DNA of 64,000 bases from Opisthorchis felineus. Lineage: Eukaryota; Platyhelminthes; Trematoda; Opisthorchiida; Opisthorchiidae. Shown piece by piece: positions 41,901 through 47,020 of this stretch. Made by a program: the position numbers and the translations under genes. Location of the stretch: assembly GCA_004794785.1 (NCBI GenBank), contig SJOL01008347.1, positions 1,027,424 through 1,091,423 of the forward strand. The letters run 5' to 3'. Under the pieces are notes generated by a model that worked only from the letters and a program-made list of their open reading frames with translations, did not search any database and was not told the origin of the DNA. Positions within the stretch are counted from its first letter, which is position 1; each line of letters starts with the position of its first letter.

Positions 41901-44900
41901 TGGCGCAGTCAAGCATGAAGGTTAGCCAAGCACTGCCGTGAGCGAACTGCACGTCCGAAAGCTTCTGTCTTGTAATGTGCCGTCAGTACAGTCCGTGGTC
42001 GACGAATACTCCGAACTGTTCACAGAAGATGAAGATCCGTTTGGGCTCTGCTCGTGGATTGAAAACGAAATTCCTCTCTCGTTCGAATGCTTTCAACCAT
42101 ACGGCCCCCGTCCGCTGCCTCCATCTACGGGAGGAGGTCCATAAGCAAGTTCAAGAGATAGTGAAAAATGGCATAATCGAGGAGACGAACAGTGCGTGCA
42201 ACGGTAAATACGGTTTTGCGAAGATTTCTGGCGTTTGAATGTACTGACCGTAAATCGGGTTGTAGCTGTCCCTTCGGTGGCAGAGATTTTCGATTCCATC
42301 CTGCATTCCCGATATTTCACGGTGTTCGACTTGCGTTCCGGATACCGGCAACTATCTATCAAGGTGGAGGACCGGGAGAAAACGGCGTTCACTGTTGGGG
42401 ACACCCAATATCAATTTAGGCGGATGCCGTTTGTTTTTTCGGGAGCACCATTCACATTCCGGCGCTTGATGCTTCGTTTAGCGAAGGAAATACAGAATGT
42501 CGTCGTGTACGGAGACGATATAGTTGTATACAGCAATTCGAAACCGGAGCATGCGGTTCACTTGTAGACCGTGATAAAGCGTATCCGGGAGGCTGGCCCG
42601 CGGATAAATGAAACCAAGACACAGCTCGCTCGGAGTTCACTGACACTGCTGGGGCATAAAGTGGGTCACGGAGAGGTTAGCCCACTGCCAGAAAAACTGG
42701 CAAAGATCAAGGACTGTGCTGTTCCCAATTTACAGCGATCCCTACGGCAGTTTCTTGGACGAGCAGCATACTGCAGCCGGTTTTCCAAGGGCTTCAACAC
42801 AATTGCCTCCACTGTACGACTTGCTTGGGCAAAATCAGAAATTTGAATTGACGAGGGAAGCAAATGAGCAGATGAGCCCCCAGGATCATGATTGGTGACA
42901 ATAGCCTCGTCGTCGAACTGGATCCCGGAAGGTCGGTGCAATTCCAACGGCAGGACCCTGTGTTACGGAAGGTTGCAGCCTCCTTGTCGAATGGAAGGAG
43001 TATTGAGAACGAAGCGGAAGACAAGGAACTGGAAACGTTCCAGGGTCACTTACCTAGGCCGTCTGACTGAAGTTGGCGTAATTTCCCGGAGCGCCACCGA
43101 TTCTCACGTTGTGCTGCCCGTGGTACCTCGCTCCTTGAGAAGGAAGCTGATCGTCAAATGCCACGAGATGGCACACACAGGGTGCACCAAGACGTATGAC
43201 TTATTTCGGCGGAGGGCTCACCGACCCGGGATGAGAAGTGAGGTGATGGATTATGTGGTGTCCTGTAAGCGGTGCCAACTGACGAAAAGGGATACGACAG
43301 GGGCGACTCATCTCATGGAACCCATTCCTGTATCGGAAATCGGCGAGTTATGGTCCGTCGACTTCATGGGCCCCCTTCCGGTGATGACCAGCGGAGATCA
43401 ATATATCGTGCTAATGACAGAACACCTGTCGCGGTGGGTCGCGGCGGCAGCCGTGCCAAATAAAGAAGGAAATGACGATCAGCGGAGTAGTAATGCATCA
43501 CATCGTGGTCAAGGGGAGTGGTCACCATGGGGTGCCAAAGGTGATCCTGAAGAATCAGGGGCCTTTGAGAGCAAAAAGCTTAGGAGTTGCTTGCAGAAGC
43601 TAAACATCAGACGGCTATGCATGGCACCCTACCACGCGCAAACCAATGGCCTAACCGAACACAATAACTGAACGATCAAGGAATGGCTGGCGGCCAAATT
43701 AGGCGCCTAGGAAGTGAAACTGCCGATGGTGTTGCTAGCACATCGTGCTTCCATGTAGCCAACCACAGACGAGTTCCCGTTCATGCTGATGTATGATGGA
43801 TATCCGCGCCTTCTAGTTGATCACGAAATTGAGTTTTAGCCGGTAACCCGCTTGTCTCCGGAGGAGCTAGGAGAGGAGGGAAAGAAAGCGCGAGAAAACT
43901 TGTTCATCCTTCAGAAAAGGACTAGACAGAAAATGGCAGGCAGAGAGGCACGACCATTCCCCATAGTTGCGAAAGTCAAGTGGAAGGATCATCAGAATCC
44001 TGGAAGGAGTGGACTGGGGCCGCTGAAGCTTGGCGGTCGATGACAAGGCCCGTTTGTCGTTACCGACAGCCGGAGGAACGTCTATATAATTCAAGACAGT
44101 CGGAGATCGAAAAGCGTAAATGGGACTCAGCTTCGGAGGTGGCATGATGCAACCGCAGAGTTGCCGAATAGACCAGCTACTGAGGCCGACCTAACGGCGG
44201 TAGATGGAAATCGGTGGCATGCAAGCGACCTTCAAATGGGAAAGGCGTGTAACGGCGGATACTACTGATGAGGCATGTGAGTAGTATGTGGTTTTCTCGT
44301 AACTCCGCCTCACGTCCAATGGAATGTGGGGTTCATTACAGAACTTCTAGAACTGATTTGCAGCGTCCACTTATAATCGCCTGATAATCAATGAATCAAT
44401 GAAGTTTAAGAGGACGTGTGAGGATACCCAGTTTTTAAAAACAAGATGCATGTGAGAGATTTACTTTCCTGTCCAATAGTTCGTAACCGCCTAGTTGATA
44501 TTTTCTAATAAACGACTCCGCGGTGAAGGGCTTTCCTCCGTCCACCAGTAATTAAATTGCAATACCACGTTATAGAGGAGAGGTTGGTTAGACAGTTTTT
44601 GACCGAAGAAAATCACTATTTCTCGGAACGACATATCAACCATAATATGTGGGTATAATATTTTCAAAAGTGCTTTTCACTTTCTTCNAAGTTTAGATTC
44701 AATGTATTTCCACTCCCATACTTATTGAGAGAGTGACAAGTGCATCGGTATTCGAACAGGAAATTCTTCCCGTACGTAAGGTCATTCTATGCCCAAAATT
44801 ATTCCATACTTATTTGTTCAGCACTGAGAACTATCTGCAATTTTACAGGTTAAGTTTGCCCCATTGGTTCTTACTGAAGTCCAATATGTTCAGTATACTG

Positions 44901-46999
44901 AGCACCACACGCCGCAGTAAGTCTACCAAAGAAAGCTAAGGTTTGAGTTGCGTTTACGATTTACCTGGCATCAAAATAGAATTTAAGCGCATCTCTGTAA
45001 AGTTGCGAAACTATTCAGAGACAAAGCAGCTCTATGGCTGCATAACGGCGATAATTGTTGCAATCCGTTGACCGACCTTTGGCTTACTGGTTCATTTGTA
45101 AAACGACGATGAGAACCTAAGTGCTGAATTTCGATAAATAGACCACTTAATCAAACTTATGCAGATGACATACATCTGTTTGTTGCTGTCACATACTGTG
45201 TGAAGAAATTCCTTCCTAAATTTTACTACTCTAGAAGTGTCAAATAGTAAACTGCTGACCGGGGCTGAATGCACCCGGTGTGGGGGCTCACAACCTGGAA
45301 AGTTAGTTTTCAGGGTTAGTCCGAGCTGTCAGATACAGGAAAAACATACAGCAAAGAAGTAATCAGTCTTTTTATTACAGCCATTTAACCATGTCGCATA
45401 ATATTAAAATCCAAAATTACTCTGTGATGAATCACTAGGGGCAAGGGTGGATTTTTCTTTACATCACATAACGCTAACTCTATCCTTTGAAGTATGGATT
45501 TGAAAGTGTCTAACCCTAAAGAGTGCATTTCCCAACCCAAATGTTAGGAGTCTTCCAGGTTAATTTTTGGTTGCTGAAAGATGATGCCCATCAAGAGCTA
45601 GTCACAAAACAAATGGTTTGTGAGGCTTGGAATCAATGAATTTGAACATCTCCCCCTTTTCACATGTATCCTAAGGACAGATAAAAGCCAAAAACATCTT
45701 ATATTTAGCAAATGTCCTGTGTGGATGAATGCCGAATCACAGGTGTGGGAGCTTAAATAAATAGTTTTTTCTCGGCTTGAACATACATTGTTCATATCTC
45801 ATCATCACAGATCTTGGTCCGTCTTACAAAATTTACGCGCTTAACCAGGTGTCTATTCCGTTAACAAGCGAACACCATGGTGGTGCATACGAAACTATAA
45901 TTTAGGAGACTTTTTTCGCCAACTAATTTTTAGCTTTCTGCATAGGCGCAGTGGTATTGTCCTTTGGGAGTCACTGCTGTAAGGCGGACGGAGGGTCACA
46001 GGTTGCAAGTACCCAAGTAATTCAAAGAATGCCTACCGTGAATGATTCCAAACAAGAATAAAGCAGCTTCGACATCCTTTCCCGACTTTTGGCGTATCCC
46101 ATAAAGCCTTCATTCACAATCTCCAGACACGCGCCCTTGCCATTATTATACCCAAATCGAGAGTAAAGTCGCGCAAAATCCTCACCGGTCAAGGTCGCAA
46201 ACCTTCAGAAACTCCACGCTTGGAAAAACTATCAGACTTCCAAATTTTAATTAGAATACCAGCGTAACTGCGGATACTACTGATGAGGCATGTGAGTAGT
46301 ATGTGGTTTTCTCGTAACTCCGCCTCACGTCCAATGGAATGTGGGGTTCATTATAGAACTTCTAGAACTGATTTGCAGCGTCCACTTATAATCGCCTGAT
46401 AATCAATGAATCAATGAAGTTTAAGAAGACGTGTGAGGATATCCAGTTTTTAAAAACAAGATGCATGTGAGAGATTTACTTTCCTGTCCAATAGTTCGTA
46501 ACCGCCTAGTTGATATTTTCTAATAAACGACTCCGCGGTGAAGGGCTTTCCTCCGTCCACCAGTAATTAAATTGCAATACCACGTTATAGAGGAGAGGTT
46601 GGTTAGACAGTTTTTGACCGAAGAAAATCACTATTTCTCGGAACGACATATCAACCATAATATGTGGGTATAATATTTTCAAAAGTGCTTTTCACTTTCT
46701 TCCAAAGAAGAAGATAATTATCCAACGGATGGAACGTAGTGTTTGGTAGAATGTGGTCATCCCTACGGAAAATAACTTACCGGATCACGTTTTGTTGTAT
46801 TGGCATCCAGCTTATTCCCAACCATAATACTAATTTTAACACCATCCGTGAAGGCGGTTGACGTTGCGACCTAGATGAATATATTGGTCGGTTGACGTGC
46901 AGACCTTACCTTGGATTTCAGAATGGATCGAATGGAGACTGCGCCAGCAGCAGTCAGTATTACAAACACGGTCAATAGTGCCAGGAATCTGACATTCAT
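2787..46999 (-). CDS. leishmanolysin/invadolysin-like M8 protein, predicted pseudoprotease; 14 exons, 3' end not found
   Basis: Peptidase family M8 (leishmanolysin, GP63, invadolysin) enzymes are secreted or surface zinc endopeptidases. I joined 14 exons: 46910-46999, 46781-46870, 37066-37151, 34591-34696, 30249-30397, 27542-27638, 24640-24761, 22639-22732, 20327-20434, 17036-17112, 15981-16091, 10494-10704, 7063-7207 and 2787-2920. All exon phases agree, giving about 540 residues; the family is usually near 600, so the C-terminal CPxC-type tail is missing. Landmarks: signal peptide (residues 1-20), WSETLRVK, a Cys-rich segment, [76 protein letters not shown] and NFALESFG. The HExxH motif reads RAIGR (residues 200-204) and the third zinc histidine aligns with Tyr307, so zinc binding and catalysis are not expected. 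The intact frame suggests a retained non-catalytic role; this is inference. Exon 13's upstream edge and exon 14's donor are the weakest parts. Confidence 0.88.
2921..7062. other. intron 13 of the M8-like gene
   Basis: Mostly without recognisable content. The 5.1-7.0 kb part is denser in open frames than the rest: a 177-codon plus frame at 6193-6726 and an overlapping 128-codon plus frame at 6626-7012, plus broken minus frames at 5.1-5.9 kb. This suggests an old, decayed mobile element, but no domain was identified. Confidence 0.35.
6193..6726 (+). CDS. unidentified 177-codon ORF in M8 intron 13
   Basis: Longest uninterrupted frame in the window, starting with ATG. I recognise no domain. It contains PIWNQSNSG near residue 20 and [16 protein letters not shown] near 113. 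It lies antisense to the host gene, and a second open frame (6626-7012, other phase) overlaps its end, as expected for a frameshifted old element or for chance. No splice sites or poly(A) signal decide between these. Confidence 0.2.
   Translation: MVYECAEQERTIRTDVRRRPIWNQSNSGMTKVSLSKTGAGLPIQRIIWPNSTLVTGSTKLQSDGSTGYLTIYRPALEQRTHPSSTVWGPNVDRSFLPRHIEVSRCYIFPDLVLWFPDVDVADWANFLSVGRHMVSFPPKTDRFSSVWNCPNSVEVQGRRSLPNFYDARLQPKSRTRD
7063..7207 (-). CDS. M8-like gene exon 13 (upstream edge uncertain)
   Basis: The donor GTAAGC at 7062 is clear, and the end of the exon ([12 protein letters not shown] plus one base) joins exon 14 to give [11 protein letters not shown], which fits the family RGS.C....N......NFALE. 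Two phase-0 acceptors are possible: one at 7207 (CTCGAAG, 48 codons plus 1) and one at 7099 (GAGTCAG, 12 codons plus 1). I list the longer form; the shorter is almost as likely. Confidence 0.55.
7742..8017 (+). CDS. small ORF with N-terminal membrane segment, unidentified
   Basis: ATG-initiated, 91 codons. A charged N-terminus (RTSSNNHGK) is followed by a strongly hydrophobic stretch, [17 protein letters not shown] (residues 14-30), then a polar tail, the topology of a signal anchor. It lies antisense in an M8 intron, and nothing shows it is expressed. It could be a first exon of a type II membrane protein or chance. Confidence 0.2.
   Translation: MRTSSNNHGKLLKWFIFVIILILVDAVLYIRQSFIHGGSKTIFTCITKMDLPKSKEESGVVHFCEIRSYAVVEMSSFGNKTSRSKMYLRMI
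9706..9814. repeat. inverted repeat (hairpin), arms about 45 bases
   Basis: Inner arms 9721-9750 and 9770-9799 match at 26 of 30 positions by eye. The match continues more weakly outward to about 9706 and 9814 (about 11 of 15). The loop is 19 bases (9751-9769). The shared core is TTGGCAACTGA against its complement. The length is compatible with a foldback element or a hairpin RNA. Confidence 0.65.
10494..10704 (-). CDS. M8-like gene exon 12 (cysteine-rich C-terminal domain)
   Basis: Acceptor TTTGTTCTAG, donor GTAAGT; 1 base plus 70 codons (residues 378-447). It has spaced cysteines ([21 protein letters not shown]) and ends [17 protein letters not shown], matching the family's YYGGS....DYCP.... 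element. It continues exon 11's last codon as CA|G. Confidence 0.92.
10705..15980. other. intron 11 of the M8-like gene
   Basis: Holds a decayed RTE-type LINE on the minus strand (13360-14760, perhaps to about 15290). The 10.7-13.3 kb part shows only short, chance-like open frames. Confidence 0.6.
13360..14760 (-). mobile_element. decayed RTE-type non-LTR retrotransposon (3' part)
   Basis: It shares its 3'-end sequence (CACTGATGCTTC.CTGCCGTAC on the plus strand) and several internal blocks with the copy at 25978-27115, for example GGTGCCTA near the 3' end and the block at 14100-14200. The minus strand encodes [20 protein letters not shown], recalling the A..DG.P.E..K.GG.E motif of RTE reverse transcriptases. 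The frame is broken many times. Homologous-looking text may continue to about 15290. Confidence 0.6.
15981..16091 (-). CDS. M8-like gene exon 11
   Basis: Acceptor CCCTTTGCAG, donor GTAAGT; 1 base, 36 codons and 2 bases (residues 341-376). [20 protein letters not shown] then [10 protein letters not shown] matches GWY.V....A....WG.G.GC.F....C. The cysteine normally following WG.G.G is a glutamate here. Confidence 0.93.
16092..17035. other. intron 10 of the M8-like gene
   Basis: 944 bases. A 78-codon minus frame ending DIET (16147-16388) looks coding-like, but its phase does not fit the neighbouring M8 exons and I could not assign it. Confidence 0.55.
17036..17112 (-). CDS. M8-like gene exon 10 (Met-turn region)
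   Basis: Acceptor TTCCTCAAAG, donor GTGAGT; 25 codons plus 2 bases (residues 315-339). [20 protein letters not shown] then YMYDSG corresponds to NE.MTG.......S...LALLEDTG. The Met-turn methionine is retained. The final GG completes a codon with exon 11 to give DSG|WYD. Confidence 0.9.
17113..20326. other. intron 9 of the M8-like gene
   Basis: Nothing recognised. A short phrase (CCACCACGAGA) recurs near 18990 and 19280 without a clear repeat boundary. Confidence 0.6.
20327..20434 (-). CDS. M8-like gene exon 9 (third zinc-ligand region)
   Basis: Acceptor TTTTTTCCAG, donor GTAAGT; 36 codons, phase 0 at both ends (residues 279-314). [20 protein letters not shown] then [16 protein letters not shown] matches AR.HF.C..LEG.ELE.QGG.GT..SHWE.R. 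The histidine that is the third zinc ligand in leishmanolysin aligns with Tyr307, and the conserved Cys after F aligns with Tyr. Confidence 0.94.
20435..22638. other. intron 8 of the M8-like gene
   Basis: Nothing recognised. Pseudo-splice signals occur, for example the 18-base GT/AG-flanked stretch near 21136-21153, but they are not needed by the gene model. Confidence 0.6.
22639..22732 (-). CDS. M8-like gene exon 8 (divergent)
   Basis: Acceptor ATAATTATTTTTAG, donor GTAAGT; 1 base plus 31 codons (residues 248-278). Phases fit exons 7 and 9 exactly, and the length matches the family spacing between GIY.P and YAR.YF. The end, LFLALPTLV, aligns with L.LVTP.VV. The family's conserved tryptophan is not present, so sequence support is weaker than structural support. 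Confidence 0.72.
22733..24639. other. intron 7 of the M8-like gene
   Basis: Nothing recognised beyond short open frames on both strands. Confidence 0.6.
24640..24761 (-). CDS. M8-like gene exon 7
   Basis: Acceptor TTGATTTTCAG, donor GTAAGA; 40 codons plus 2 bases (residues 207-246). [17 protein letters not shown], then [10 protein letters not shown] and GIYTP: the segment following the active-site helix of M8 enzymes, including the FAF.RDE.G.P signature. Confidence 0.93.
25978..27115 (-). mobile_element. RTE-type non-LTR retrotransposon, 5'-truncated
   Basis: Minus-strand frames carry the reverse transcriptase motif YADDIVLI (codons at 26967-26978 read YADD), then [46 protein letters not shown] and [20 protein letters not shown], the order typical of RTE-clade elements in trematodes. 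At least one frameshift separates YADD from the next segment. The 3' end (plus 25978) is a short GAT/TGA repeat, the usual RTE tail. The 5' part (endonuclease) is absent. Confidence 0.85.
27388..27446 (+). mobile_element. RTE LINE 3' end fragment, opposite orientation
   Basis: CAGTGTTGAACGCTGATGTTATG followed by CGATGATGACGATGATG is the same 3' terminus (with GAT-type tail) as the minus-strand copy ending at 25978, here on the plus strand. Almost nothing else of the element is recognisable, so it is a very short insertion or a non-autonomous derivative. It lies about 95 bases from exon 6 of the M8 gene. Confidence 0.6.
27542..27638 (-). CDS. M8-like gene exon 6 (degenerate active-site exon)
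   Basis: Acceptor CCTATTTCAG, donor GTAAGT; 1 base plus 32 codons (residues 175-206). It begins [10 protein letters not shown] (family: RPVLGY.N.CP) and ends [10 protein letters not shown], which runs straight into GFSKKAF in exon 7. At the place of the HExxH motif it reads R-A-I-G-R, so both histidines and the catalytic glutamate are replaced while the flanks are conserved. Confidence 0.92.
27639..30248. other. intron 5 of the M8-like gene
   Basis: Contains a tRNA-derived SINE (27818-28062), a further block at 28078-28509 with open frames on both strands that reads like part of a mobile element, and a possible short RTE-like scrap at 29190-29290 (CTTTCCAGCGTTCACTCGA resembles the RTE at 14130). 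Confidence 0.5.
27818..28062 (-). mobile_element. probable tRNA-derived SINE
   Basis: Read on the minus strand, 28050-27985 has the layout of a tRNA: an A-box-like ATGAGTAGCGG, an anticodon-arm-like CTCGCATGTCAGACGTGCGG and a B-box-like GAGTTCAAAATC. The minus-strand end near 27818 has CGCAACCACCAACACTTG. The same 3' phrase recurs near 28236-28262, suggesting a second partial copy. The internal promoter boxes are degraded. Confidence 0.5.
30249..30397 (-). CDS. M8-like gene exon 5
   Basis: Acceptor CACGTTTAG, donor GTGAGC; 49 codons plus 2 bases (residues 125-173). It contains VCNDGT near the start and ends [16 protein letters not shown], the family's C....DRP junction just before the catalytic segment. 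Confidence 0.9.
30398..34590. other. intron 4 of the M8-like gene
   Basis: Nothing confidently recognised. A short tandem of TATCAAAC units lies at 32845-32880. Open frames at 31784-32047, 32078-32354 and 33224-33481 have no recognisable domain. Confidence 0.5.
34591..34696 (-). CDS. M8-like gene exon 4 (cysteine-rich)
   Basis: Acceptor TTAACCTCAG, donor GTAATC; 1 base plus 35 codons (residues 90-124). It carries [10 protein letters not shown]...[15 protein letters not shown], matching the M8 pattern C...(x13)C..(G)C.....CG. The phases on both sides fit only this reading frame. Confidence 0.85.
34697..37065. other. intron 3 of the M8-like gene
   Basis: Nothing confidently recognised. A plus-strand ATG frame at 35608-35805 (start [11 protein letters not shown]) is coding-like but unassigned. 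Confidence 0.5.
37066..37151 (-). CDS. M8-like gene exon 3
   Basis: Acceptor AATAATCCAG, donor GTAAGT; 28 codons plus 2 bases. [18 protein letters not shown] matches the A..YWE.TLRV segment conserved in leishmanolysins (residues 61-88). The last two bases (AG) complete a codon with the first base of exon 4. Confidence 0.88.
37473..37516. repeat. AT-rich near-palindrome
   Basis: AATATTAATATATATAC and its near complement TATACATTAATATT flank an AT dinucleotide core. A second (TA)n tract lies at 37256-37290. These could form cruciforms but are also ordinary microsatellite decay. Confidence 0.6.
38987..40560. repeat. flank A, first copy of a 1574-base direct repeat
   Basis: Left flank of the full-length gypsy element. 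It recurs at 44689-46262 with the same length and, by eye, about six substitutions (about 0.4%). It ends in CCAG, the target-site duplication. A 55-codon minus frame (40335-40500) lies within it. Confidence 0.95.
40557..40560. repeat. target-site duplication, left (CCAG)
   Basis: CCAG immediately precedes the 5' LTR; the same four bases follow the 3' LTR at 44545-44548. Four bases is a usual size for Ty3/gypsy integrases. Confidence 0.75.
40561..40857 (+). repeat. 5' LTR of gypsy element
   Basis: 297 bases, starting CGTAACTGCGG (the TG of the 3' LTR is CG here) and ending TTACA. An 8-base inverted pair, ATACTACT/AGTAGTAT, lies near its start. AATAAAC near 40820 could serve as poly(A) signal. 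Defined by comparison with 44248-44544 and 46263-46559. Confidence 0.93.
40858..40877 (+). other. primer-binding site of gypsy element
   Basis: TGGCGCCATGACCAGGAT begins three bases after the LTR. TGG pairs with tRNA CCA ends. I did not determine which tRNA fits best. Confidence 0.7.
40867..41575 (+). pseudogene. gag remnant of gypsy element
   Basis: Opens with ATG just inside the primer-binding site. The frame shifts near 41160, after which the second frame (with [16 protein letters not shown]) continues to the nucleocapsid. The zinc knuckle at 41496-41537 reads CYKC....R....C: the histidine of the CCHC motif is arginine (CGC). A stop follows at about 41571. Confidence 0.85.
41590..41925 (+). 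pseudogene. aspartic protease remnant of gypsy element
   Basis: Retropepsin-like segment with [10 protein letters not shown] (DTAA at 41641-41652, where D-T-G/S-A is expected) and the downstream ILGADFF motif. Gly to Ala in the active-site triplet should weaken the enzyme. It ends at a stop at 41923. Confidence 0.85.
41938..42900 (+). pseudogene. reverse transcriptase remnant of gypsy element
   Basis: Motifs in order: [50 protein letters not shown], and the catalytic YGDD at 42508-42519, then the thumb/connection phrase [17 protein letters not shown]. Frames shift near 42120 and 42235, and a stop stands at 42565. At about 42870-42940 the text jumps from the end of the connection to the integrase leader, so RNase H is deleted. 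Confidence 0.92.
42940..44160 (+). pseudogene. integrase remnant of gypsy element
   Basis: Zinc-binding half: HEMAH (43163-43177) and CKRC (43264-43275). Catalytic core: first Asp in VDFMGPLP (43360-43362) is kept; the second lies in KNQG (43553-43555), where S-D-Q-G is expected, so Asp is Asn; the Glu in LTEHNN (43657-43659) is kept. A GPF domain motif is at 44047-44055. Frameshifts near 43470-43550 and several stops after 43668 break the gene. Confidence 0.9.
44236..44247 (+). other. polypurine tract of gypsy element
   Basis: ATGGGAAAGGCG directly abuts the 3' LTR, the expected place for plus-strand priming. Confidence 0.7.
44248..44544 (+). repeat. 3' LTR of gypsy element
   Basis: 297 bases, TGTAACGG...GTCCA, with TG...CA ends. 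Differs from the 5' LTR at about ten positions by eye. Confidence 0.93.
44545..44687. repeat. flank B, first copy (begins with target-site duplication CCAG)
   Basis: 143 bases after the 3' LTR, identical by eye to 46560-46702 after the solo LTR. It stops at the N at 44688, while the second copy continues into unique sequence. Confidence 0.92.
44688..44688. other. single ambiguous base N, probable contig join
   Basis: The only N in the window. To its left lies flank B after the full element; to its right the sequence jumps back to the start of flank A. This is where a join between two overlapping contigs would be. Confidence 0.85.
44689..46262. repeat. flank A', second copy of the 1574-base repeat
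   Basis: Same length as 38987-40560. Differences seen include T/C near 44769, a three-base cluster near 46075-46082, A/G near 46163 and A/T near 46232. Ends in CCAG, as in the first copy. Confidence 0.95.
46263..46559 (+). repeat. solo LTR of the gypsy element
   Basis: 297 bases, flanked by CCAG on both sides (46259-46262 and 46560-46563) exactly as the full element is. Its 5' end (CGTAACTG) is that of the 5' LTR; its 3' part (TTCTAG, AAACGACTCC, GAAGGGC, GTCCA) is that of the 3' LTR. That pattern is expected when the two LTRs recombine and delete the interior. Confidence 0.93.
46560..46703. repeat. flank B', second copy
   Basis: Matches 44545-44687 and then continues (AAAGAAGAAG) into the unique sequence next to M8 exon 2. 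Confidence 0.92.
46781..46870 (-). CDS. M8-like gene exon 2
   Basis: Thirty codons (residues 31-60) between CTAG and [24 protein letters not shown] resembles the IRI..YD.....L...KR segment that precedes the first conserved helix of M8 propeptides. It ends in phase 0 and joins exon 3 in phase 0, giving TKRDP followed by [11 protein letters not shown]. Confidence 0.82.
46871..46909 (-). other. 39-base intron 1 of the M8-like gene
   Basis: The intron begins GTAAGG and ends TTCATCTAG. It separates two 90-base, phase-0 exons. Very short introns near the 5' end of genes are typical of schistosomes and other trematodes. Confidence 0.8.
46910..46999 (-). CDS. M8-like gene exon 1 (signal peptide)
   Basis: ATG at 46999 opens 30 codons beginning [20 protein letters not shown], a classic hydrophobic signal peptide, so the product is predicted to enter the secretory pathway. 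The exon ends AAG|GTAAGG. Upstream in-frame ATG/GTG codons lack the hydrophobic context. The phase-0 join to exon 2 across a 39-base intron is clean. Confidence 0.85.
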
Positions 47000-47020
47000 T
47001 TCTATTGTGGAAGTAGAACA
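46998..47020 (-). promoter_or_regulatory. splice-acceptor-like site just upstream of the M8 start codon
   Basis: On the minus strand, TTGTTCTACTTCCACAATAG ends two bases before ATG. A pyrimidine tract plus AG so close to the start could be a spliced-leader trans-splice acceptor or the end of a 5' UTR intron. No TATA box or transcription start could be supported upstream. Confidence 0.4.

Larger units (their letters stand above)
40561..44544 (+). mobile_element. Ty3/gypsy LTR retrotransposon (CsRn1-like), decayed and internally deleted
   Basis: 3984 bases: two 297-base LTRs (about 3.4% apart by eye) around 3390 bases that still show gag, protease, reverse transcriptase and integrase in gypsy order. 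Intact gypsy elements are about 5 kb; the RNase H region is gone. Several frameshifts and stops, plus altered protease, zinc-knuckle and integrase residues, make it unable to move on its own. It lies antisense to the M8 host gene. The assignment to the CsRn1 clade rests on the LTR start TGTAAC and is from general knowledge, not a search. Confidence 0.93.
37152..46780. other. intron 2 of the M8-like gene, inflated by an assembly duplication
   Basis: Apparent length about 9.6 kb. It includes the gypsy element, both copies of its flanks and the solo LTR. If the duplication is an assembly artefact, the true intron is about 7.6 kb on the haplotype with the full element and about 3.9 kb on the solo-LTR haplotype. 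Confidence 0.7.

Noticed and set aside
38987..46703. Unequal crossing-over between LTRs as the cause of the duplicated flanks.
   Set aside because: LTR-LTR exchange would duplicate the element interior, not 1574 bases of left flank plus 143 bases of right flank on both sides of an N.
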